This document shows positions 21,915-31,804 of a stretch of 64,000 nt of DNA, piece after piece (position 1 is the first letter of the stretch; every line of letters begins with the position of its first letter). The stretch is from Tsukamurella sp. PLM1. GTDB lineage: Bacteria > Actinomycetota > Actinomycetes > Mycobacteriales > Mycobacteriaceae. The position numbers and the translations under genes are program-made. The stretch covers positions 3,844,001 through 3,908,000 of the forward strand of contig NZ_AP025688.1 of the NCBI RefSeq assembly GCF_023168325.1, given 5' to 3'. Under the pieces are notes generated by a model. The model did no database searches. It saw nothing but the letters and a program-made list of their open reading frames with translations, and was not told the DNA's origin.

Positions 21915-22421
21915 GTGACAGGTTCGCCGATTCCCACCGCCCCACTCCCTACTGACCTCGTCCACCTGCGGCGATGCGTCGATCTCGCCCGCGAGGCGCT
22001 CGACGCCGGCGACGAGCCGTTCGGCTCGCTGCTGATCGACGCGGACGGCACCGTCGTCTTCGAGGACCGCAACCGGGTCGCCGGGGGCGATGCCACGCGC
22101 CACCCCGAGTTCGAGATCGCGCGCTGGGCGGCCGAGCACCTCTCCCCCGCCGAGCGCGCCGCCGCGGTCACCTACACGTCCGGCGAGCACTGCGCGATGT
22201 GCAGCGCCGCCCACGCCTGGGTGGGGCTCGGGCGCATCGTGTACGCCGCGAGCACCGAGCAGCTCGTCGCCTGGCACGCCGAGTGGAACGTCGCGCCCGC
22301 GCCGGTGACTCCGCTACCGATCGGCGCGGTGGCCCCGGGCATCGAGGTCGCGGGCCCGGAGCCCTCACTCACCGCTGAGGTCCGGTCACTCCACGCCCGC
22401 AACGCCGGGATCGCGGTGTGA
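21915..22421 (+). CDS. Nucleoside/cytidine-deaminase-fold protein
   Basis: 168 aa zinc-dependent deaminase fold. The second zinc motif is clear (GEHCAMCSAAHAW, a variant of PCxxC). The first reads HPEFEIARW instead of the usual H-A-E, so Ala is replaced by Pro but the catalytic Glu is kept. Related proteins act on guanine, cytosine, cytidine or tRNA adenosine; the substrate here is open. GTG 21915 is used. Its stop overlaps the GTG start of the ankyrin lipoprotein. Confidence 0.72.
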   Translation: MTGSPIPTAPLPTDLVHLRRCVDLAREALDAGDEPFGSLLIDADGTVVFEDRNRVAGGDATRHPEFEIARWAAEHLSPAERAAAVTYTSGEHCAMCSAAHAWVGLGRIVYAASTEQLVAWHAEWNVAPAPVTPLPIGAVAPGIEVAGPEPSLTAEVRSLHARNAGIAV

Positions 22422-23164
22422 AGCGACTCGCGGCGCTCTCCGTGGCAGTGCTGCTCGCGGGATGCTCGGCCGAGCAGACCGCATCCGCGCCGTCACCGTC
22501 CAGCGCGTCCGCCCCGGCACCGTCGAGCGCGCCGGTCGCGGCACCGTCGTCGACGATGCGCCCCGCCCCGAGCCCGGAGGCGACCCGTGCGCTGAGCACG
22601 GCGGTCGCGGCGAACGACCTGGCGGGCGTCCGCGCCGCGATCGCCGCGGGCGCGGATCTGGAGCAGCGCGGCGCGGCGGGCCGGACGCCGCTGGTCGCGG
22701 CCACGAAGGCCGGGAACACGCCGATCGCGCTCGCCCTGCTCGACGCGGGCGCCGACCCGAACGCCAAGGACGACATCCAGGACTCGGCGTACCTGTACGC
22801 CGGCGCCGAGGGGATGACGGAGATCCTCGCCTCGACGCTGCGGCACGGCGCGGACGTCACCAGCCTCAACCGCTACCGCGGCACCGCGCTGATCCCGGCG
22901 TGCGAACACGGGCACGTGGCGAACGTGAAGCTGCTCATCGCCGCGAAGGTCGACCTGGACCACGTCAACGCGTCCGGCTGGACCTGCCTGCTCGAGGCCG
23001 TGATCCTGGGCAACGGCGACGCCGCGCACGTGGAAACCGTCCGCCTCGTGCTCGACGCGGGCGCGAAGCCCGACCTGGGTGATTTCGACGGTGTCACGCC
23101 GCGCCAGCACGCGGTCCGGCGCGGCCAGACCGCTGTGATCGCCGAGTTCGACAGGAGTCGATGA
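22418..23164 (+). CDS. Ankyrin-repeat lipoprotein
   Basis: 248 aa. A lipoprotein signal peptide with lipobox LLAGC at residues 12-16 is followed by a Ser/Pro/Ala-rich tether (about 17-55), then four to five ankyrin repeats (for example GRTPLVAATKAGNTPIALAL and DAGADPNAKDD). It should be anchored outside the membrane as a protein-binding scaffold; the partner is unknown. GTG 22418 overlaps the deaminase stop (GTGA), so the two are coupled, and the cupin gene follows by two bases. Confidence 0.8.
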   Translation: MKRLAALSVAVLLAGCSAEQTASAPSPSSASAPAPSSAPVAAPSSTMRPAPSPEATRALSTAVAANDLAGVRAAIAAGADLEQRGAAGRTPLVAATKAGNTPIALALLDAGADPNAKDDIQDSAYLYAGAEGMTEILASTLRHGADVTSLNRYRGTALIPACEHGHVANVKLLIAAKVDLDHVNASGWTCLLEAVILGNGDAAHVETVRLVLDAGAKPDLGDFDGVTPRQHAVRRGQTAVIAEFDRSR

Positions 23165-23165
23165 C

Positions 23166-23483
23166 ATGTCCGGTACCTGGTCCGAGGTCGACGGGCTCGC
23201 GAGCGGAACCCCGAAGGAGGGCGAGGCACCGTCGGTCCAGTTGCGCCAGCGGACCGACGCGGCGCGCCTGATCCAGATCACGTTCGCCGCCGGTCAGACC
23301 ATGCCCGGCCACAGCGCCCCGCGGCCGATCGTGCTGCTCGGGCAGCGCGGCACCGTCACGGTGGAGGTCGACGGTGCCGCAGTCACCCTCGAACCCGGGC
23401 GGGCACTGCAGATCGATCAGCGGGTCCTGCACTCGCTGACCGCAGTCACCGACGCCGACGTCACCCTGATCCTGGTGGGGTGA
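23166..23483 (+). CDS. Small cupin-domain protein
   Basis: 105 aa, one cupin barrel: ITFAAGQTMPGHSAPRPIVL for the first motif and the second around LEPGRALQIDQRVLHSLTAV. Only one clear metal-type His is seen in the first motif (GHSAP), so catalytic activity is uncertain. It is third in a tight plus-strand run with the deaminase and ankyrin genes and converges with the NTR-like gene. Confidence 0.75.
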   Translation: MSGTWSEVDGLASGTPKEGEAPSVQLRQRTDAARLIQITFAAGQTMPGHSAPRPIVLLGQRGTVTVEVDGAAVTLEPGRALQIDQRVLHSLTAVTDADVTLILVG

Positions 23484-23487
23484 CCCG

Positions 23488-23931
23488 TCACGCCGGGACG
23501 GACACCGGGAGGCGGGCCAGGTCGACCTTGGAGATGCCCAGGTTCGTGCACAGGTCCGTCGACCACTGCGCCACACCGGTGCGGCTCTTGTTCACCAGCA
23601 GCCGGACCTTCGCGCCGTCGCGGTAGTTCAGCCCGCACGACGCGCCGAGCCGCGCCGGCACCCCGACGGTGACGGTGCGCGGCGCCCGCGCGCCGGTGTC
23701 GCCGTACACGCGGGTCACGGCGATCGTGTAGACGAGACCGTCGGCCCACCGATCCACTGCGCGCGGAACCTCGCGGCCCGACCGCACCGTTCCCTCGATC
23801 ACCACCGGGTTCGGCATCGCCCGCGGCGGCGCGCAGCTACAGGCGCAGGCGGTTCCCGCAGTCCCGAGCGCGGTCGCCGACCCCGCGACGACGACGGCGG
23901 TGGCGGCGGCCGCGAACCCCGGACTGTCCAT
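23488..23931 (-). CDS. Secreted protein with TIMP/NTR-like Cys pattern
   Basis: 147 aa. The N-terminal 25 or so residues form a signal peptide (AAAATAVVVAGSATALGTAGTA). The mature protein would begin near CACSCAPP, resembling the C-x-C-x-P start of tissue-inhibitor-of-metalloproteinase/netrin-type domains. Four more Ser/Thr-flanked beta segments and two later Cys (ASCGLNY, TDLCTNLG) could form disulfides. The function in bacteria is unknown. ATG 23931 has GAGGA upstream. Confidence 0.6.
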   Translation of the reverse strand: MDSPGFAAAATAVVVAGSATALGTAGTACACSCAPPRAMPNPVVIEGTVRSGREVPRAVDRWADGLVYTIAVTRVYGDTGARAPRTVTVGVPARLGASCGLNYRDGAKVRLLVNKSRTGVAQWSTDLCTNLGISKVDLARLPVSVPA

Positions 23932-24008
23932 CGCATCCTCATGTCGTGAGTTTACGATACCCAACCCGATGTTATTCGACGATCGCCAGATCCGACGGGC
24001 GGACCGTC

Positions 24009-25001
24009 TCAGGCGACCTCGCTCCGCGGCGATGGCGCCGCCGCGCCGTCCCCGGCCTCGGCTTCGGCTTCGGTCAGCCGCTCGGACAGGAAACCGACCG
24101 CCGTCTTGTACGCGTGCCAGGACTCGGGGGTTATGCCCGCCCCCACGACGAAGGCGTGGACCTGCGCGTCGTACAGGTGCACCTCGTTGACCACACCCGC
24201 GCGGTCCAGCGACCCGTGCAGCTCCAGGGCGTCCAACTCGAGCGCCTCGCGGCTCGCGGCGAACAGCACCGTCGGCGGGAAGTACACGGCGGTGGCGTCG
24301 GTCGTCATGTCCTCCGGGCCGCGCAGCGCTTCCGGGCCGCGCCCGAGCACGGTGCGCAGCTTGCGGATCTTGGCGAGCGGCAGCATCGCATCGTGTCGCG
24401 ACGTGCGCGGCAGGCCGGCACTGATGTCCAGGAACGGCGAGAAGCCGGCGAACGCGGTCGGCCCCTGGATCCCCGCCTCGGCGGCGTACTCGATCACCTT
24501 CGCGCACACGAACCCGCCGGCGGAGTCGCCCGCCACGAGGATCCGGTCGAACTCGCCGGACTCGAGCAACTCGCGGTACGCGGCGAAGCCGTCGGCGACC
24601 GAGGTTCCGACGCCACCGTCGGGGTACTGCCGGTACTCGACGTTGTAGACGGGTACGCGCAGGCCCCGGGCCAACAGCGACGCGATGCGGCGGTGGGTGT
24701 CCAGCCCGCAGCCGATGAACGCGCCGCCGTGGTAGTAGACGAGGGCCGCGCGCGGGTGCGGGTCCGCGTCACCGTCGGGCACGATGCGCTCGGTGGGCAC
24801 CCCGCCGAGCACGATCTTCTCGATCCGCACGCCGCGCACCGAGTTGGGGACGCGGCTCAGGTACGGATCGAAGGCACGCAGGATCGGCAGGGTGCGGTCA
24901 TTCATCGGGAACAGGCGGAACACCGTCTTCATCACGATGCGGACGAACCAGAGCACGATCAGCGCGCGAACGCTGCGGCCTCGGTGGGCGATGACGGCCA
25001 T
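24009..25001 (-). CDS. Alpha/beta-hydrolase, hormone-sensitive-lipase-type esterase
   Basis: 330 aa. HSL-family marks: oxyanion motif YYHGGAFIGCG, nucleophile GDSAGG, and a late His in VHAFVVGAG; the acid lies in the LYDAQVH region. It hydrolyses short-chain esters, probably lipid-derived, and an N-terminal hydrophobic stretch (ALIVLWFVRIVMKTVF) may associate it with the membrane. It is divergent from the Pls-type synthetase, and a perfect 14-base palindrome lies just upstream, suggesting repression by a dimeric regulator. Confidence 0.78.
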   Translation of the reverse strand: MAVIAHRGRSVRALIVLWFVRIVMKTVFRLFPMNDRTLPILRAFDPYLSRVPNSVRGVRIEKIVLGGVPTERIVPDGDADPHPRAALVYYHGGAFIGCGLDTHRRIASLLARGLRVPVYNVEYRQYPDGGVGTSVADGFAAYRELLESGEFDRILVAGDSAGGFVCAKVIEYAAEAGIQGPTAFAGFSPFLDISAGLPRTSRHDAMLPLAKIRKLRTVLGRGPEALRGPEDMTTDATAVYFPPTVLFAASREALELDALELHGSLDRAGVVNEVHLYDAQVHAFVVGAGITPESWHAYKTAVGFLSERLTEAEAEAGDGAAAPSPRSEVA

Positions 25002-25018
25002 GAAATCAACACTCCTTG

Positions 25019-25032
25019 TTACTGGCCAGTAA
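25019..25032. promoter_or_regulatory. Perfect palindrome TTACTGGCCAGTAA, candidate operator
   Basis: A 14-base perfect palindrome 17 bases upstream of the esterase ATG, in the 152-base gap shared with the divergent synthetase gene. Its size and symmetry suit a TetR-type dimer. The regulator is not identifiable from this window. Confidence 0.5.
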
Positions 25033-25153
25033 TCTATGTCTCCAGCTTAGCGCCGCCACCCGCGCTGCGGTGGTTCTGTGACCTGACACAATCGACGCGA
25101 AGTTCTGTGTTCTCTCTCGTGCCCGTCTGCATAACCGGAGGAAGTCGGCCACC

Positions 25154-28100
25154 GTGGTCCCGAACGAGATCCCCCCGCAGTACCTGCTGTCCGCACTCGC
25201 GCCCGAACCGCGCACCCTGATCGACATCCTCGAGGCGGCAGTCCACGCCCACCCCGAGGTCCCCGCGATCGACGACGGCGACGCCGTCCTCACCTACTCC
25301 GAGCTGTGGGACGAGGTGCTGCAGGGCGCCGAATTCCTGGGCCGCAGCGGCGTCCGCGCCGGAGACCGCGTCGGGATCCGGATGCCGTCGGGGCACCGCT
25401 CGCTGTACGTCGCGATCCTGTCGACCCTCGCGGCCGGCTGCGCGTACGTCCCCGTCGACGCCGACGACCCGCAGGAGCGCGCCGACCTGGTGTTCGGCGA
25501 GGCCGACGCCGCGGCGATCTTCACCGGGGACGGGCTCTGGCGCGCCGCAGGGACCAAGGCGCACGCCGCCGCGATCGAGGCCGGGACGGCCGAGCCGGGC
25601 AATCGCCTCCCCACCCCCGACGACGACTCGTGGATCATCTTCACCTCCGGCTCCACGGGCACCCCCAAAGGCGTGGCGGTCACGAACCGCAACTCGGCGG
25701 CCTTCGTCGACGCCGAGGCGCGCCTGTTCCTGCAGGACGAGCCCCTGCGCCCCGGCGACCGCGTACTCGCCGGCCTGTCCGTCGCGTTCGACGCCTCCTG
25801 CGAGGAGATGTGGCTCGCCTGGCGCCACGGCGCCTGCCTCGTACCCGCGCCCCGCTCGCTGGTGCGGTCCGGCATGGACCTCGGCCCCTGGCTCGTCTCC
25901 CGCGACATCTCCGTGGTGTCGACGGTGCCGACCCTGGCCGCCATGTGGCCGGCCGAGGCCCTGGAAGCGGTCCGCCTGCTCATCTTCGGCGGCGAGGCCT
26001 GCCCGCCCGAACTGGCACAGCGACTCGCCGTCGACGGCCGCGAGGTGTGGAACACCTACGGCCCCACCGAGGCCACCGTCGTCGCGTGCGCGGCCCCGCT
26101 CGACGGCAAGGGCCCCGTCCGGATCGGCCTGCCGCTGCAGGGCTGGGACCTGGCCGTCGTGGACCCCGTTACGTCGCTCCCCGTGGCCGTCGGCGAGTCC
26201 GGCGAGCTTGTGATCGGCGGCGTGGGCCTGGCCCGCTACCTCGACCCGGCCAAGGACGCCGAGAAGTACGCGCCGATGGAGACACTCGGCTGGGACCGCG
26301 CGTACCGGTCGGGCGACCTGGTGCGCCTCGAGCCCGAGGGACTGCTCTTCGAGGGCCGCGCCGACGACCAGGTGAAGGTCGGCGGCCGGCGGATCGAGCT
26401 CGGCGAGGTCGACAACGCGCTGCAGAACCTGCCCGGCGTCTCCGGCGCCGCTGCCGCCGTGCGCAAGAACTCCGCCGGCACGTCGATGCTCGTCGGCTAC
26501 CTGGCCTCGACCGATCCCGACTTCGATCTCACGGCCGCCCGCGAGTTGCTCGCCAAGGAACTGCCCGCGGCCCTCGTCCCGCGGCTCGCGCTGATGGACG
26601 AGTTGCCCACGCGGACCTCCGGCAAGGTCGATCGCAACGCCCTGCCGTGGCCGCTGCCCGGCGCCGACGACACCGACACCGGCGACCTGGCCGGCACCGC
26701 CGCGTGGGTGGCCGAGCGCTGGTCCGGCATCCTCGGCGCGTCGATCACCAGTGAGGACGCCGACTTCTTCGCCGAGGGCGGCGGATCGCTCAGTGCGGCC
26801 CAGCTGGTGACGGCGCTGCGCGAGCAGTACCCGTCGGTGACGGTCGCCGACCTGTACGACCACCCGCGCCTCGGTTCCCTTGCGACGTACCTGGATTCGC
26901 TCCGGCCCGCCGAGGTCGCCGCGCCGCGCGAGGTGCGGCCCACGCCGCGGTCGACGGGGATCGCGCAGATCCTGTTGTCGGTGCCGCTCACCACGCTGAC
27001 GGGCCTGCAGTGGCTCACCTGGATGGCCATCGCCAACAACGTGTTCGCGTGGGCGACCGGATCCACGCTGTTGCCCACGCTCAGCTGGTGGACGGTGCTG
27101 GCGCTGTTCGTCGTGTTCATCACGCCGCCCGGCCGGATGGCGCTGTCGGTGATCGCGTGCCGCCTGCTGCTCGGCCGGCTACAGCCCGGTGTGTACCGGC
27201 GGGGCGGCCGGGAACACCTGCGGCTGTGGATCGCGGAGCGATTCACGGCTGCCTCAGGCGCGGAGAACCTGTCCGGCGCGCCGTGGATGATCTACTACGC
27301 TCGCGCCCTCGGCGCAACGGTCGGTCGCGGCGTCAGCCTGCACTCGCTGCCGCCCGTGACCGGCATGCTCGAGTTGGGCGACTACTGCTCGGTCGAGCCC
27401 GAGGTGGACCTTGCGGGTCACTACCTCGACGGCGACGAGCTGCACATCGGTGCCATCGCCGTCGGCGAGGAGGCGTCGGTGGGGGCGCGGTCCACGCTGC
27501 TGCCGGGCGCGAAGATCGGCAAGCGCGCCGAGGTGGGGCCGGGGTCCGCGGTGTTCGGCAAGGTCAAGGCGAAGCAGCACTGGGCGGGCTCGCCCGCGGA
27601 GAAGATCGGCAAGGCCGAGCACCCCTGGCCCGCCGAGTACCCGCCGCGCAAACCGATGTGGATGTGGATCTACGGAATCAGCTCGATCCTGCTCGCGGGT
27701 CTACCGATGGTCGCGATCGGCGCGGGCCTGGCCCTGATCGGCTGGTTCGTGCGGGACGCGGACCATCTGAAGCAGGCTGCGCTGCAGGCGCTTCCGGTAT
27801 TACCGGTCGCGGTCATCGTCTCGCTCACCGTCTACGCGTTGCTCACGCTGGTCGCGGTGCGGCTGCTCTCGATCGGCCTCAAGCCCGGCTACCACCCCGT
27901 GCACGGACGGATGGGCTGGCAGGTGTGGGCCACCGAGCGCCTCATGGACGCCGCCCGCACGTTCCTGTTCCCGCTGTACGCCTCGCTGCTCACGCCGATC
28001 TGGTTCCGGATGCTGGGCACCAAGGTGGGCAAGGACGCCGAGATCTCCACGGCGATGGTGATTCCCAAGTTCACCACCATCGGCGACGGTTCCTTCCTCG

Positions 28101-29061
28101 CCGACGACACCATGGTCGGCAGCTACGAGCTCGGCGGCGGCTGGATGCGCATCGACGAGGCCAAGATCGGCAAGCGCGCCTTCCTCGGTAACTCGGGTAT
28201 GACGGGGCCCGGCCGGCGCGTTCCGAAGGACGGCCTGGTGGCCGTGCTGAGCGCCACCCCGTCGAAGGCGAAGAGCGGAAGCTCGTGGCTCGGGTCGCCC
28301 CGGTCCGCCTGCGCCGCACGGCCGGCAACACGGATTCGACGTTCACCTACAACCCGTCGCTGGCGCTGCGGATGGCCCGTGGCACCGTCGAAACGGCGCG
28401 CCTGCTGGCGGTCTTCGTCAGCTTCGGCCTGGGCCTCGGCACGCTGGTGGCGCTGAACTACTTCGCCGCCACCGCGGGATGGTGGCTGGCTGCGCTGCTG
28501 TCCGGTGTCACGCTGCTCGTGGCGGGCGCCGTCGCCTGCTGCACCGCCGCGGCCGCGAAGTGGTTGGTGGTCGGGCGGATCGGCCGCGAGGAGCACCCGC
28601 TGTGGTCGAGCTTCGTGTGGCGCAATGAGCTGTCCGACGCGTTCGTCGAGTGCGTCGCCGCGCCGTGGTTCGCGCACGCCGCCACCGGCACCCCGATCCT
28701 CAACCTGTGGCTGCGGATGCTGGGCGCGAAGATCGGCCGCGGCGTGTGGTGCGAGACCTACTGGCTGCCGGAGGCCGACCTGGTCACCCTCGGCGATGCC
28801 GCCACCGTCTCCCGTGGCTGCGTGGTCCAGACGCACCTGTTCCACGACCGGATCATGGCGATGGACACCGTGGTCCTCGGCAAGGGCGCCACGCTGGGCC
28901 CGCACTGCGTCGCGCTCCCGGCCTCGTCCGTGGGCGACGGTGCCACGGTCGGTCCGGCTTCGCTCGTCATGCGCGGCGACTCGGTGCCCGCCAACACCAA
29001 GTGGCAGGGCAACCCGATCTCACCGTGGATCGTGGGCGAGGGCAAGCGCAAGCGCGACTAG
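25154..29061 (+). CDS. Pls/PosA-type single-module peptide synthetase, frameshifted near 28300
   Basis: Membrane NRPS-like enzyme resembling epsilon-poly-L-lysine synthetase, which polymerises one amino acid. Order: adenylation domain (about 20-510; FTSGSTGTPKGVAVT, YRSGDLVRLE), carrier domain with phosphopantetheine Ser in GGGSLSAAQLV (about 530-600), then pairs of membrane helices separating soluble acyltransferase-like domains with left-handed-helix repeats (for example LELGDYCSVEPEVDLAGHY, VVLGKGATLGPHCVALPAS). The frame runs to SSWLGSP, and the remaining 250 or so residues from PVRLRRTAGNTD lie in the next frame. Restoring one C in a CCCC run near 28300 gives about 1302 aa, matching Pls-type enzymes. 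GTG 25154 follows GGAGGAAG. The amino-acid substrate is not assigned. Confidence 0.85.
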
Positions 29062-29099
29062 CCCGACGGTGCCCCTCCCGCACCCAGCAGGTTCCCCGG

Positions 29100-29163
29100 C
29101 TCCCCGCAGTTTCGCCCGCTCGCCCCGCATATCACTGAGGCGACCGGCGATTCCTGCGGGGAG
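29100..29163. terminator. Inverted repeat downstream of the Pls-type gene
   Basis: CTCCCCGCAG (29100-29109) and CTGCGGGGAG (29154-29163) are perfect 10-base arms around a 44-base loop, in the 207-base gap between the synthetase and the acetyltransferase. This may terminate or attenuate transcription. The gap holds no ORF I can support. Confidence 0.35.
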
Positions 29164-29268
29164 CGACGATTTCGGCGGGCCGCACCGGCCGCTCCGGGAG
29201 TGGGCGGCGCACCGTCGAACCCGCGACACTAGGGTGGGCACCACGCGTCCCCCGACGAAAGGCGCACC

Positions 29269-29745
29269 GTGACTGACGGACTCCAGATCACCCCGTTCCA
29301 GTCGAGCGACGTGGCGGAACTGCTCGTGCTGCAGCGCTGCTGCTGGGTGCAGGAGGCCATCGCGAACGACACTCTCGAGATCCCGCCTCTCACCGAGACC
29401 CACGACGACATCCTGGCGTGGACGGCCGAGTGGGCCACGTTCGTGATGCGCCTCGACGGACGTCTCATCGGCGCCGCCCGCGGCCGTCGCGAGCCCGGGA
29501 ACACCTGGCACATCGGCCGGGTCATGGTGGCGCCCGATCTCGAAGGCCGCGGCCTCGGCACCGAACTGATCTCCCTCATGGAGAGCCTCGCGCCCGAGGA
29601 CACCCGGGAGTTCCTCATGTTCACCGGCGCCGGCAGCGCCCGCAACATCCGCACCTACGAGCGGGCCGGCTACACCGTGTCGGACCCGGAGCCCGCCCCG
29701 CACGGCGGCGTCGCGACGGTCACGCTGCGCAAACCCGCAGCCTGA
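29269..29745 (+). CDS. GNAT-family N-acetyltransferase
   Basis: 158 aa single GNAT domain. The acetyl-CoA-binding motif A is VMVAPDLEGRGLGTELISLM (Q/RxxGxG/A form RGLGT), preceded by MRLDGRLIGAARGRR and followed by NIRTYERAGYTV. The acceptor is unknown. GTG 29269 sits after an A/G-rich stretch (GACGAAAGGCG). It stands alone, downstream of the synthetase and an inverted repeat. Confidence 0.8.
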   Translation: MTDGLQITPFQSSDVAELLVLQRCCWVQEAIANDTLEIPPLTETHDDILAWTAEWATFVMRLDGRLIGAARGRREPGNTWHIGRVMVAPDLEGRGLGTELISLMESLAPEDTREFLMFTGAGSARNIRTYERAGYTVSDPEPAPHGGVATVTLRKPAA

Positions 29746-29798
29746 CCCGGCCGATATCCACTACACTGATTCGTGTATTGCGATCAGTGAGGTGCGAT

Positions 29799-30295
29799 GT
29801 GGCGAGTACCCCGGTCTTCCGCGACCGCATCCGGCGGAATCTCGCCGTGGCGACCGTCGCGACCACGATCGCGTTCCTGGGCGCCGGCCCCATCGACCTT
29901 CTCACTCTCCTCACGCCGAAGTCGGTGGACATCGCGATCGAGGACGTCCTCGACGTCGCCTTCCTGTGTTCGCCCGTGATGTTCCTCGCCGCAATCGCTC
30001 TGACGAGCCGCGCACCCGCGAACGGATCGCCACCCGCGCCGTCACCGCGCTGGTCCCCCTCGCCGCGACGTCGGCGGCGATCGCGGCTCTCCTGATCGGA
30101 GACGCGGGCTGGCGGTACCGGGTCGCGGCCGACGACGGCGGATCCGCGCCCACGCGGTGGTCGTTCGCCGCATCACCGGTGACGGGCACGGCGGTGATCG
30201 CGTGCCTCGTGGTGGTGGCCGTGCTCCTCATCGGCGCGCTGATCGTCTTCCACTCCCCGCCGAAACCCCGCGGACGCACCGTCGAACAGGGGTAG
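29799..30295 (+). CDS. Small membrane protein, frameshifted near 30000
   Basis: Unrecognised protein with about four hydrophobic segments. Frame one, from GTG 29799, gives VATVATTIAFLGAGPI and VAFLCSPVMFLAAIALT. At about 30000 hydrophobicity and codon bias move to the next frame, which gives TALVPLAATSAAIAALLIG and VIACLVVVAVLLIGALIVF and stops at 30295. Adding one base near 29985-30020 would make about 165 aa. GAGG lies six bases before the GTG. No family assignment; the corrected reading is inferred from membrane pattern and third-position GC. Confidence 0.55.
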
Positions 30296-30387
30296 CCGTC
30301 GTCACTACCGCCCCGCCTCGCTGCCGGTCCCTCGGCGCGCCGGTAAGGTAACCACCCGAACCCCGGTCGAGAAGGAAGGTGCGATCC

Positions 30388-31752
30388 GTGCGCAAATCGG
30401 CGAAGCCGAAGGCCGGAGCCGCACCGAACCCGCAGCACGCGCGCGCGGTGGATTCGTACGTCCCCGGTCACGGCAACCCTGGCTACCGCGTCTCGCGCTA
30501 CGACCTCGACCTCACGTACAAGGTCGCGAGCAACCGCCTCGAGGGCAAGGCCGAGATCACGGCGACGGCATCCGAGCCACTCAAGCGCTTCGCCCTGGAC
30601 CTGTCGGACGCGCTCAGCGCGGCCAAGATCACGATCAACGGCCGCCGTCCGCAGCGGTACGCGCAGCGCGGCGGCAAGCTCGAGCTCACTCTGGCGAGCG
30701 AGGTCCCCGCAGGCGCCGCGATGACGATCGCCATCCGTTACGCCGGCACCCCGAAGCCGATCCGCTCCACCTGGGGCGAGGTGGGCTGGGAGGAGCTCAC
30801 CGAGGGCGTCATCGTCGCCTCGCAGCCGAGCGGCGCACCGTCGTGGTTCCCGTGCGACGACCACCCCGCGTCGAAGGCCTCGTACCGGATCTCGGTCACC
30901 ACGGATTCGCCGTACCGCGTCGTGTCGAACGGCGTACTCGTCTCGCGCAAAGTGGCCGCCGCGCACACCACGTGGGTGTACGAGCAGGCCGCGCCGATGG
31001 CCACGTATCTCGCCACGATCCAGATCGGGACGTACGACCTCATCAAGGTCGCCGACAAACCGGTCACGATCCGCGCGGCCCTGCCGGCCCGTCTCGCGCT
31101 CGGCTTCCAGCGCAGTTTCGGCAATCAGGAGCGCATCATGCGCGCCTTCACCCGCTGGTTCGGCCCGTACCCGTTCCCGGAGTACACCGTCGTCATCACG
31201 GACGACACGCTGGAGATCCCCGTCGAGGCCCAGACGGTCTCGATCTTCGGGGCCAACCACTGCGACGGTACGCGGGCGGCCGAGCGTCTCGTGGCGCACG
31301 AGCTCGCCCACCAGTGGTTCGGCAACTCCCTCACCCTCACCCGGTGGAAGGACATCTGGCTGCACGAGGGTTTCGCGTGCTACTCGGAATGGATGTGGGC
31401 GCAGGAGTGCGGCGACGCGACCACCCAGCAGATGGCGGCGCGCTACTACTCCAAGCTCGCGGCGTCCCGCACCGACATCGTCGTCGGCGATCCCGGTCCC
31501 GAGCTGATGTTCGACGACCGCGTCTACAAGCGCGGAGCGCTCACGGTGCACGCGGTCCGTGTGGCGCTGGGCGACCCGGCGTTCTTCTCCATGCTCCACG
31601 AGTGGACGGCCGAGTACGCGCACCAGTCCGTGAGCACCGAGGACTTCGTGACCCTCGTGGCCAAGTACAGCCCCGAACCGCTGCGCGAGCTGTGGCGAGC
31701 GTGGCTGTACGAGACCGACCTGCCTCCGCTCCCGGTCCTGTCGGCCGTCTGA
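30388..31752 (+). CDS. M1-family zinc aminopeptidase
   Basis: 454 aa cytoplasmic-looking metallopeptidase, short for the M1 family (PepN is about 860) because it lacks the C-terminal ERAP1-like domain. N-terminal beta domain (YRVSRYDLDLTYKVASNRLE), then the catalytic domain with HELAHQWFGNSL supplying HExxH and LHEGFACYSE the third zinc ligand. GTG 30388 is preferred to GTG 30379 because GAAGGAAGG is eight bases upstream. Similar short M1 peptidases occur across actinobacteria. Its nearness to the Pls-type synthetase raises a possible role in degrading the product, but this is not shown. Confidence 0.85.
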   Translation: MRKSAKPKAGAAPNPQHARAVDSYVPGHGNPGYRVSRYDLDLTYKVASNRLEGKAEITATASEPLKRFALDLSDALSAAKITINGRRPQRYAQRGGKLELTLASEVPAGAAMTIAIRYAGTPKPIRSTWGEVGWEELTEGVIVASQPSGAPSWFPCDDHPASKASYRISVTTDSPYRVVSNGVLVSRKVAAAHTTWVYEQAAPMATYLATIQIGTYDLIKVADKPVTIRAALPARLALGFQRSFGNQERIMRAFTRWFGPYPFPEYTVVITDDTLEIPVEAQTVSIFGANHCDGTRAAERLVAHELAHQWFGNSLTLTRWKDIWLHEGFACYSEWMWAQECGDATTQQMAARYYSKLAASRTDIVVGDPGPELMFDDRVYKRGALTVHAVRVALGDPAFFSMLHEWTAEYAHQSVSTEDFVTLVAKYSPEPLRELWRAWLYETDLPPLPVLSAV

Positions 31753-31804
31753 CCTCGCGTTCTCCTGCCCGACGGTGCCGGGACGAGAAAAGTTCCCGGG
31801 CGCA

